64,000 nucleotides of DNA from Zoroaster sp. YZ-2022 (lineage: Eukaryota; Echinodermata; Asteroidea; Forcipulatida; Zoroasteridae), in assembly GCA_029582265.1 (NCBI GenBank), contig CM055821.1:48622444-48686443 (forward strand), in the 5' to 3' direction. Under the pieces are notes generated by a model. The model saw only the letters and a program-made list of their open reading frames with translations. It was not told the DNA's origin and did no database searches. Numbering within the stretch: the first letter of the stretch is position 1; each line of letters starts with the position of its first letter. Of this stretch, positions 35,301-47,300 are shown piece after piece. The position numbers and the translations under genes were made by a program.

Positions 35301-38300
35301 TTCTCTTCGCATTTGTGTGAAGTACGAACAGCCTCTTATTATACAACGGTTCAAATATCTATTCCAATTTAATTGTCCATGTATTCCTTGTCATGAATCA
35401 TGCATGGGCACAATGAGTCCGGAATATGTAGTTTGACTTTAAATGTTTAGTCAACAACAAAAACGCTTTTATCCTTTGCTTTCTTTGTAAGAGAAGTATT
35501 GTTTTTACCTGTTGTGATAGGAGTGCTCTAATGCCTTTTGGTCCAGTGGATGCTGAAAAGAAAAACAGACACATCAACACCAATTACACATTGATTACAC
35601 TTTCACTGTTAGTTTTTCAAGACGATGAATGCATGGTGACAATCCAATAATGAAAACCCGAACAAAAAAAATGCCAAAACCCTCAAAATCCACCAGGTTT
35701 ATGATTTCCAATCCCTTTTAAGTTGAAGGTACAACTTTGGTTAGTACCAGACTATCAAATTAACAAATTATTATCTCAAGACTTACTTGGTTGAACAATT
35801 GGTAACAATATCAATCATCCTGAGAAATGATTTCCTCTGACATGCTTTCATCTTTAACCAGTTGACGTCGGGAATATTTATTTTTTTCCAGTCCCCCGTG
35901 CGGGTTTATTTTCAGCGAAAAATCTGAAAAAATTTCTAGCCATTAATAATTTTTTTGGTCAATGAAACTAAGTTCGGACAACCAAATAAACACCTTTACT
36001 CATTGACATTTCGAGAATTAAATGGCTAGTTTTTTAATTACGGTTGTGTTTGTTCAGCACAATTAGACCGTTGGCAAGCTCCGATGCAACGGCCTATTAG
36101 CGACCAGCGCCCGGTCGAAAAGACGGCATACCCGGAGAGAGATCGAAGGCCTCGTAAACAATGGATATAAATCCGTCTTTACAAATTCTTGGCTGGTACG
36201 TCAAAGGAACAGGTCTTGGATAAAGGGATTACACAAAAATCAACAAAAACAGTGAACTCGTTCAGTGTTTGCAGTGCATTTTGTCTGGGGCCACCGAACC
36301 GTGACCCCATGGACTCCGAGAAACAATTGCGTGTATACAAGTCAGCCGCCACGACGGCACGCCACGTGTGGCATGTTGATAAGTGTCCCGGTAACACACA
36401 CAAAAATCAGAATGCGTTTAGACGCTCTCCGATCTGCTGTACAAAACAAATTGCGTGTATACACGGCCTCCGAAGTGAACTGGTTAATAGTGAAAACAGC
36501 AAATGTTATGTTGAATTATTTCAAAACATTTTTAACACAGTTTTGTGTTGCTTTCTCAAAAACATGAACACTTGTTGTAGGGCTGTGCCAGATATCCGGG
36601 TATCCGACCGAAATGGTCATTACCCGGTTCCATTTTTCGGTTCCAATTACCCGTAAACGACTTTTTAAAATTCGGACTTAACATTTGAGAGGTGCAAACA
36701 GAAATCTGTGACTCTTGAACAATGTAATGTTTACACTTTTACAGACAATTATCTTTAAATTCAAGAGATTGCACTCCAATAAAGAAAAGATCGATTTAAG
36801 TATGGTATCCTCTGAGGAATGTTTTCAACAAAAATGAAAACGGGTATCCGGGTATCCGAAGTTTCCTGATTTCGGGTATCCGGTTCCAAAAATATTTGAA
36901 AACACACACACCCTTAACTTGTTGTGATGATATTTTCACAGGTTAACATTAAATGGAATGATTACTCGCGACAGCCTTTGTGACTTATTCCCCAATTTTG
37001 ATAGAGCGGGAAATACACTTGCCTCAAATTTGCAATGTCAGCCTTGTTTATTATGACTAGGGCGATAGCCATTGACCTGACCTACCTGTCCATGGAATGT
37101 ACTGCATTGTGGGATTGGACGAGCCACTGTGAGACTGATAGATGAGTGCCTTGGACTGCCTGATGTTCCATGCTTCTTTTAACATGCCCTGTAAGTAACA
37201 GAAACTAGATGGTTGATAAATGTTGTCCCAGATGAAAAACAAGAATTTTAAAATTTTTATCATTTATTTATATGTTTTATGTTTTATTATTTTATTTATT
37301 TATTTATTTATTTTTGGAGGGAGGGGGTTGATGGGATTTGGGGACATTTTCACTACCATAAAACATACTTTTAATATACTTGAATGACAACAATTTATCT
37401 ATCTTTACTTTGCAGTATTAACCCTAACTCCCTAGGCCCATTTGCTTACACATAACCTGAATCCTTCCTAACTCCCTAGGCCCATTTGCTTACACATAAC
37501 CTGAATCCTTCCTAACTCCCTAGGCCCATTTGCTTACACATAACCTGAATCCTTCCTAACTCCCTAGGCACATTTGCTTACACATAACCTGAATCCTTCC
37601 TAACTCCCTAGGCCCATTTGCTTACACATAACCTGAATCCTTCCTAACTCCCTAGGCCCATTTGCTTACACATAACCTGAATCCTTCCTAACTCCCTAGG
37701 CCCATTTGCTTACACATAACCTGAATCCTTCCTAACTCCCTAGGCCCATTTGCTTACACATAACCTGAATCCTTCCTAACTCCCTAGGCCCATTTGCTTA
37801 CACATAACCTTAATCCTTCCTAACTCCCTAGGCCCATTTGCTTACACATAACCTGAATCTTTCCTAACTCCCTAGGCCAATTTGCTTACACATAACCTGA
37901 ATCCTTCCTAACTCCCTAGGCCCATTTGCTTACACATAACCTGAATCCTTCCTAACTCCCTAGGCCCATTTGCTTACACATAACCTGAATCCTTCCTAAC
38001 TCCTGAGGCCCATTTGCTTACACATAACCTGAATCCTTCCTAACTCCCTAGGCCCATTTGCTTACACATAACCTGAATCCTTCCTAACTCCCTAGGCCCA
38101 TTTGCTTACACATAACCTGAATCCTCCTAAATCCTTCAGTAGTAAAGCAAGCACGTGACATGTATGCACACATGTGTTTCTAATCTGTGATACATGTACC
38201 GTAATTTCCGGAATATAAGCAGAGGCTTATACGTTGATTTTGACCCGGTAAAAGTTGCCTGCGGCTTATCGCAGTGGTCTTATATCGCCGGTATGAATCT

Positions 38301-41300
38301 TGAAGAACAAAACACAATGCACAATTAAGCAAAAATCGTTGGTAAACAGACAGAAACAGAAACCTAAAAACCTTTATTGTTCGTAGCGAAAACGGTCTGG
38401 TCATTGTCACAGTTTAGTGGTCCACAGAAAACCCATGAGCCATATATGCGGCTCAGGCGGGCTATACTATACTCAGTTATTGCGTATCGCCGCCATATTT
38501 ATACAACGATTCACTTAGGAAACTGATTCCCTCTCCCAGACCCATCAGAAAGGCGTTACTTTTCCAAAAATGGGCACCGGTGAAACCACAGTGAAACATC
38601 GACCCCAAAAAACATGAATATGTAACATAATGAACATATTCATGACACTCGATCAAACAGCCAATGAAACGAATATAAAAATGTTACTACGCAAATATAT
38701 CCAATTACTACGTGCGGAAATGGCACGTGATACTGGGTCCTGAATAACCATGAACTACAGTGTACGTGCATATTGCATGCATTGCACACACAGTCTACAG
38801 CTGACCGCACGGACCATGAACAGGCAGCGGCAGTCGTGTCAGCTCAAACACGCATTACCACTATTGACGGAACAGATATACAATTACAAAGGACTGGTAC
38901 ACAGGCAAATGAACGTCCCCTATTGGTTGAATGACCCGATTTCTACAACGCTTTCAAAAGGAATAATTAGCTTCGGAGTATATATTCATTCACGTTCTCA
39001 ATAAAAAGGTATCGACTTCTATTGTGTGTCTTTCAATACATTTTGACTCGAACGCAACACAATGACCCCCTTTGTGGCGATGTACCGACAGTGAGTGGCG
39101 TCCGGCGGGCCTCTGTGTGTGCGGCTTATACATGGTGCGGCTTATATGTTGACGCATGAATCTTGTTTTGGTGATTTTGGGGTAGTGCGGCTTATACACC
39201 GCGCGGCTTATATACCGGAAATTACGGTACATGGCCAGGGACCCTCGCATGCATGCGTGGAACAATAAACAGTGTCCACTGACCCAAGCACTGACCTTGC
39301 AATCACTACAACAAACATGGATGTACATGTACCATGGAAAGGCAAGTATGCCTAATAACCTCAATCCTCCAAAATCCTTCACTTTAGCAAAGAGCATGTA
39401 GCATGTAACCTCAATCCTTCACTTTAGCAAAGAGGATTTTGGAGGTTTTGGGAGGGTTAGGGTTAAGGAGGGCCTGACATTACACAGACCTGTGAATTTG
39501 GGTCATAGGATGTAACACTGATAAGTCTCCAATAAAGAGCATGATGATTAAGAGTGCTCGAGACCACCTATTCTCGACGACACTTGCTAGTTCCAGATTT
39601 AAAGGGAATGCAAACTAGATGCAAATCGGCTACAGTAGAGTGCGTTTTACGGCGCACTACGCATTAAACGTGTGTGTAAATTACAGTTATTGCACATGCC
39701 GGCAAATCACCCAGAAAGCACAGGTTCTTTTTTAGAGACCTTGCATGTCACTCGTTGGAAAACAACGTCATGAGTGGCCCAAATACATTGTTCTCTGGAG
39801 TACAATGCTGTGGACTATGTTAATACACCACTGGCACACTTCATGTAGGTAACAGACATCTGGTATGACACATAACTGAGTGAGTGCCCATAACATGTCT
39901 CCCACAAATCCACTTTTACAAACATCATCAATTGCCTTGGCGATGGCAACTTTTACAATTAGTACATGGATTAAGAACCCTGGCATTGATTGTATGTAGT
40001 GGGATTACTTGCCTGTATGATAGTGTTAACGTTGCTAATCATGCTCACAATATCCGAGGATGTAAGTTCAGCTGATAGAATGTCCTTCTCCATCTCAACC
40101 AGAGAATTCAGGAACTCATGGATTCCCGAAACCTGCACAGAAAATTCCGCATTTATCATAAGGCTGCAGTCAATATCCATGCATCTCTGTCAGGCAGTGG
40201 ACATCTTTGTCTGATTCCCTGTATGCAAGTACGATTATGAAGAGGAAACACTATGCATACAAGCATAGCTGCCAACATTTCAAAATTCCAATTCGTAATG
40301 AAACCAACCAAGAGTGGGGTGCCATGGTCGAGCAGTTTAGTGCATCGGATTTGTGTTCTGATGGCTGAGTTGTCAGAGTGTGTGGGTTCGAATCCTTGCC
40401 GCGACCATGGTGCTTGTGTCCTTGAGCAAGACACTTTACCATAATTGCTGCGAGGGCCGAATTGAACCCAGCCACTGGGGATGCACAAGCCAGTGCATGC
40501 TTAGTGCCGGTCCCAAGCCCGGATAAATAGGAGGGTTGCGTCAGGAAGGGCATCCGGCGTAAAAACCTATGCCAAATAAAATATGCGGATCATGATCCGC
40601 TGTGGCGACGCCTAACGGGAGCAGCCGAAAGAGGAAGAAGAATGAAACCAACCTAGACATAACAATTTGTATGAAAACTAAAATGATAGTCAAGATGACT
40701 AATTGCAAATAAATCACACAACTTACTACATGTATGTACGTAAATCACTGTATTTCTTGGTGTAAAACTGTCCTTTGGTTTTTGAAGCCATCTTACACGA
40801 TTCAACACTAAATACAAAGCGAATGCTAAACCTTGTCTCACTTCCAATTGCACGTTTACACAGTAGCGGGCGCCATGATGAAACTGTAGGCTCTTCGCTG
40901 GTTCCTGTTTATTACCCATTACTACATCGCACAAATTGGTACCCCGACAAACAAGGTATCGATACTGCGCTAATTGACATCCATAATACTTTTCGGTAAT
41001 TCAGAACTTATTTATTATAGCACACTACACGTACGAAAATATTTGGTATGGGTACCGATTCTGATTTTTATGATCGTTATATGTGATTTTACCTGAATGC
41101 TCATAAAATTGTACTTTATCAAGGTTTTTTTTTCTTGTTGGGCAGAAAACTTGAAATTCGTAATTTTTAAAGAGCAATTCGTACTTTCGTAATTCCTAAA
41201 AAAAATCGTAATAATTACGATAAATTCGTAATAGTTGGCAGCTATGTACAAGGTACCAGACCATTTTTCATACATGTACAGCGGGCAAACATTGTACATC

Positions 41301-44300
41301 AATGCAATTATAGTAAGCAGTCATGGAATTTACCAATTTCATGAGGAAAAAGTTTGGATGCAAAGTCTGAAGCCAATACTGCAACCCTATTGAACAGCGT
41401 TTAATTACCTCTCTGTAGAAGACATCTTGTTGGGTAAGGCCAGCCGGGGTGTGTTTGTGACCACGTTTCTCAAGCACTTTACTGATGGCTCCATCCACAA
41501 GGTTGGGGTACCTGACCAAATGGAAATAATATCAAGGGAAACTGTAAACGATGTGCCTTCACTGACAAGCAAGCAGGATTAGTGATTTGCATTATCAGAT
41601 TGACTGGATATCAGATCACTGATAGACGAAAGAAATGGGTAAATTTTCTATTTTGGTAACCATTACAAAAAATATTGGATTACAAAATACAATGTGTAAC
41701 AAGAACATTTAAGTTAAAAAGCTGCAACTATACATAGGAGGGTTAAATATAACAAAAGTTAAGTATAACAAAAAACATCATTGATAAAAATCCTGCTAGG
41801 TTTGAAACATAAGGCCACTCACTCTAACTTTGAAAAAAAGGTAAATAAAGGAAATAACAGTGGGTATTAAAACATAGAATAATCAAGGAAATATTTATCA
41901 TAGGTAAAATGTCAAAATGTGAACGAATACAATGAGAATCAAGAAAGAAAAGTAGATTTTTTATTGTATCAATCTTAATGATCAATTAAACATTTTAACC
42001 ATTAATCAAAAGAATGTAAAGATATCATTTACCTTTTCAGATATTTTGCTTTTGAAGATTTGTTTATTTTGTTCTTTGTTGAAAAGCACTCTGGAGGTAT
42101 ATGCTTTTGATAGAAATATTTAACCCTCCTACTATAGCTGCACTTTAGTGGCAAGTAGCTATAGTGGTCAAAATCAGTCAACTGCCCGTTTTGACTGTTG
42201 ACCCAAATGTGCACACAGGGGCATTTTTGACTGGTTTTTACTGTCATTTTGACCACCCTCAACAATACAAGACAATGCTTTTACCAGTCAAAAACAGTTG
42301 ACTCATTTTAACCTGTACACGTAAGGTTTGAGAGTGTTTGACTTTTAAGTGCACTAAATATACCTTGGCAAGTACATTTTGACTGATTTTGACCCTTGCA
42401 GTCAAAGAAGGGTTAATGATCAACACCTTTTCCAGCAAGTATACTTTAGGTAATATCGCTATTGTTTCAAATTTGGCCAATGATAACATGGTATATACTG
42501 TCTATAAAATCAAGTAATTACATAGTATGGTAGTTGCGAAGAGCCATTGCAGCGGCTAACTTCTCCGCATGTTCACATAACAACAGATGGGTAGTCAGGG
42601 GGCACTCTCGGACCACCACTGAGTGAAGCTAGTGAACAAAAAACAAGGGCAATCTTTGTTAAGGATGGTTAATCAGCAGAACCTCTTACCATTTTCAGAT
42701 GCACAGAATTCTGTCAAGGGTAAGGTACGACATTGGTAATGTTGGCAAAACTGCTTCTATGAGTATGCTTACTCTCTTTGAATCAAGATATACATTGAAG
42801 GGAAGGTACAACATTGGTAATGTTGGCAAAACTGCTTCTATGAGTATGCTTACTCTCTTTGAATCAAGATATACATTGAAGGGAAGGTACAACATTGGTA
42901 ATGTTGGCAAAACTGCTTCTATGAGTATGCTTACTCTCTTTGAATCAAGATATACATTGAAGGGAAGGTACAACATTGGTAATGTTGGCAAAACTGCTTC
43001 TATGAGTATGCTTACTCTCTTTGAATCAAGATATATATTGAAGGGAAGGTACAGCATTGGTAATGTTGGCAAAACTGCTTCTATGAGTATGCTTACTCTC
43101 TTTGAATCAAGTTATACATTCAAGGGTGGGTACAACATTGGTAATGTTGGCAAAACAACCAACCTGTGAATGTTTCAGCTCAATGCAGATTTTGTTGTCA
43201 TCTGAAAATGCACATATTTGTGTTTTCTCTGAAATGAGAGCACTTCAGACAGAATCATGATTGGTTACCTTCACCAACTTCACATCAAGTTAGCTTTCGG
43301 ATAATATTTCGGTCATTTTGTAATCATGCATTTACCAATGTTGTACCTTACCTTTTAATAATAAAGTCCTCCCCTACCCTTAAGAGAACCTTGTGGTCAG
43401 GTGAAGCATGCCAATGACCTCACCTTCAGCTCAGAAAAACAAGCCCACTATCATCTTGAATTTGCTACCAAACATACGTCAATATCTTGTGATTTAAGAC
43501 TTTTATTGGGTGAAATAAAAAGACAATTTCTATTGATTCGCATTGTGCAAAGTCATGTTTGAGGGCCTGTATTGTAACAGTAGTCGCGGCTACGTCAGAC
43601 TCATTAAGGAGATTGGGTCACATATTGATTATAGCTGATGAACTTGCGTTTGTTTATGGTGTAAACCGAGGACTTATAACAAAGGGGAACAATGGGTCAT
43701 TGAGTTGCCGGTTACTGTTTGCAAATGTTCTGGTTGATAAACGTGATCAAATGGGAAATGCCTAAAACAAAGTTTGCGTCCAACAACAAAGGGAACAATA
43801 GAGGTCAACAATAGGAGGGTCCTCAGTTTACACCATAAACAAACATGCCTGTGTGTTGTTTATTCATGTCTGTGGGTGGCACCTGTGGGTGGCACCTGTT
43901 TATTCATGTCTGTGGATGGCACCTGTGGGTGGCACCTGTTTATTCATGTCTGTGGGTGGCGTCTGTGGGTGGCGTCTGTGGGTGGCGTCTGTGGGTGGCG
44001 TCTGTGGGTGGCACCTGTTTATTCATGTCTGTGGGTGGCACCTGTGGGTGGCACCTGTTTATTCATGTCTGTGGGTGGCACATGCAGATCCATGTACACA
44101 CTGTCACATTTCTACGCCAGTTGTCACAGACTGGTTACATTTCCCCAAAAAGAACACGCCCTGTTTGATTTGGGTTGATTGAACTCACCCTGTCCCAGAC
44201 CCCGACATTCTGAAGGAAGGACAGCAAGTGATTGTGTGCCTTCATCTTATCTTCAAGCTGATGTAGAAGAATCAGTGAGCTGGTAGTGGATGCAGAGTCT

Positions 44301-47300
44301 GAAAGAAAGAAGAGCAAAATACCACACCGACGTTAGAAAGCTTTAAAAATTCTCCTCAAACCAAAAGGAATTGACATTTTCTGTATGCAACTACGCCAAG
44401 CCTCTACGGTAACCTGTACACACAACACATAGGGCATTATTTACGCAAAGTACATTTTACACAAACAGATCAGCATCTGCTGGAACTGGTGGCTTTTGAT
44501 ATGTCGATACCTCAAGTTTGTTTGCATTTCTAAAGAAATGGAGATAATAAATTCAGACACCAGACCAACCTTGGGGGATAGACTCAGCCCATCGAGGATC
44601 AGAGGCAGGGAAGTCATCAATGACTTCTTGACTGAGCTTAGTGACGGCTAAGTCAATGGGCGACCCGTCTCCATGGTGAGACGTGGCTGATGCTGGGAAC
44701 AGCTCCTCGACAATTGCCTCAGCTTGGCTCTAGAGATGGAAAGAGAAGAATTTACTAATCTCATCAATAATTAATAATACAACGCACTTAAGTGGGATCG
44801 TACACCTTAACTACCTGATGTGTATCTTACTGAATGACTGAATTATATCTTAAAACTTTGACGAGTACAATTTTTAGTTTTTGTCTTAACTGAAGAATGT
44901 TGACCGGTAATTTTTGTCTGAGTCAAGTCAGTAAAACTCAGTAGCTTTGCAAGGTGAATGGGATAAGACTGTTTGCGGTGATCCCATATTAAAATGTTCC
45001 CTTTTGTGTAGCAAGTGGTTCTGAAAAGAACCAGTTGGTTACAACCCAAGTCAAGCAAGTCAAGTCACTAGTGCGGGCGAGTGGATGGAATGCAGCAGAA
45101 AGCAATTCCTGTTTCTATATAGAATGACTATTGAATTATTCAAGCAGTGGAATTGCATCGATAGGCCGATATCGCCGTGTACAGACGGACCTTAAAATGG
45201 CGCCACAAAATGCCCCAAACTCAGAGCTCGAGTGCATTGCACCACTAGAGGGCTACGTTGTTTCCACAAAGCCTACAGAGACTTTGAAACCCTTGTGAAC
45301 ATTTCTATGAGGACAATCCCTGTACGAAATGATTTAACCACATCATGCATGACTCACTAAGTTCTGTCTGCATGCTTGGAGGAACGCCGCCTTAAGCCCT
45401 TGTGTCTTGTCATCTCCATACACGCTGATGTCCTGGGCTTGGGTGGGCGAACCCATGATAGATGACTGATCAAGGCGAAGACTCTGATCGGCCAGGGAGA
45501 CATCTTGGATGAAACTAGGCTCATGCTGGGTGGTGTTAATGGTTACCAGACCGTGGTTATTGGAGAAGAACAGAGTGGTGCTATCACAGCTTCCTGTGCA
45601 GAGAATACATAATTCAAAATAAAGGAGATTTGTAATGAGGTGGACTGTTTTTATGACATCATTCGCTGTCCGTGCTTTGGGAGTCTTTTGAGACACCAGA
45701 TGGCAGTAGATTTACTGATTCTTTTCCCGTCGTTCTGAAAAGCGTGCGGATGCTCATAACGTAAATAATAGGAAAAGGACTGGTTAATCTGCTGCCGCCA
45801 GCATTTCCCATTATATTAATCTTTGTAGGACACCATCTACTCTTGACAATGAACAGGTGAGCTAAGTTTATCATAAGAAATTTATGCTATTTAAAAATGG
45901 CTGCATACCTGCGCCCAGAATACCATCCCCTGGTTGACTGAAGTTCACACTGTCAAAAGAACCAGTACTCTCAGTAATCCCTGAAAGAAAAAACAACAAA
46001 ATATCTCCATAACAAAAACAAATTGACATATAACACTGTTCCTTCAATGGCTTCAAATTCAGTTCAGTGAGATTGATCATGATTACAATGTCGACACTGA
46101 CGTAATCGCCTTGCTTATCAACTTGGCCACAGAATGCAATTACCTGTCCAAACTTTAGCACTGTACTGAAGTGGGGAAGTGCATGTAGTGCATAGAACAT
46201 GAGATACAAAAATAACAGAATGTGTTATTCTTACCTAAGTCTTTCAATTCCATAGACATTAAATTTTATGAGCTTCATATACTTACAGGATTATAACACA
46301 CCTCAAAAAATTAAAATTGCCACTAACAAAATTTCATTTAACCCTAACCCCTAGCTATTTAGGCTAAGAACCTTCCTGAATCTGCCAAAATTCAACACCA
46401 TGCAGTAACACTAGCACCCAACTGTTGGACTTGGCTGGAATTGGGACACCCGGCCCCATGCAAAGTATCCCTGTCTGGGCTATACAGTACTGAGTCTATC
46501 AAAATACAATAAACCCTGCTGTTGGAGTTTGAGTGGTTTGGGGTGGTTAGGGTTAATGAGTGAATTTTTGATTACAAGACAGAAAAACTCTATCATAAAA
46601 TAAAAAAATAAGATATTTATTAATACCTGTGCAGCAAATGACCATTTTCCTTGAGTAGACGTGGCATGCGCTGTTGCTAGTACCGGATCCCAAGAGGTGG
46701 TAGTCTAACAATGACTCCTCTTCTGAAATCTTCAAGAGAAAAGTAATCAGGCATTCTGACCATCACATTCAAATCCACAATTTTTTATTTTTTTATTTTT
46801 TTTTGCAAAATGTATAATTTGAAGGCACATTTTGTGAAAATCAAGAAGTGTTTTTGAATGACTGCTGCATAAGTAACATACATGTATTATGTCCATGTAC
46901 CGTGCATAATATCATAACTACAGGTTCATGGGCTTATAATGCAGCAGTCATGGTAATGGCATCTGGTGTGCCCTGTTATCTAGGCCAACACGTGCTCGTG
47001 AGGTATTATTTTCCAGTCACTGAGTTCATCTGAGTTCATCTAAAACTATCAGTTCGGGATTCAATGTCAAGCCGCAAGCCTGCTCTGATCATGACGAACA
47101 TAATCCCTTTAATGTAAATGCATATTTCATGATAGATTTAAAATCAAGAAATATGTCTACAGAAGGAACTGTAACAGGTTCAGCTGAATTAGTAGTCACA
47201 TTTCATGGTATCATGGCTATATCTTTACCTGATACCTGGCAGATAATGACATCATCTTGAATGTCTTGATTTGGTCAGGATTTCCACCGGAGTCCGAGAC

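Larger units (their letters stand above)
37418..39466. mobile_element. TTAACCCTAAC-ended element, expanded and nested
   Basis: TTAA-CCCTAACTCCCTAGGCCC at the left, GGGTTAGGG-TTAA at the right. The left subterminal segment is amplified into a 44-bp array, and a second transposon (38193-39234) sits inside. A plain relative of the same family is at 51088-51686. Confidence 0.7.
23388..44729 (-). other. NUP133: NUP133 alpha-helical exons (15-33)
   Basis: These exons encode the C-terminal helical stack that binds Nup107 in the stem of the Y complex. Markers in order are [127 protein letters not shown] and [19 protein letters not shown]. The last exon ends ...TMEEDGL then TAG. Confidence 0.88.

Noticed and set aside
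37422..38134. CRISPR-like array
   Set aside because: 44-bp units are head-to-tail without unique spacers, in an animal genome; this is a minisatellite.
42522..42620. NUP133 exon 17 starting after CACTCAG
   Set aside because: It would give an in-frame TGA; the upstream acceptor CACTAG (exon end 42628) keeps phase.
43774..44182. Three overlapping 100+ codon ORFs
   Set aside because: All come from the GGGTGGC minisatellite.
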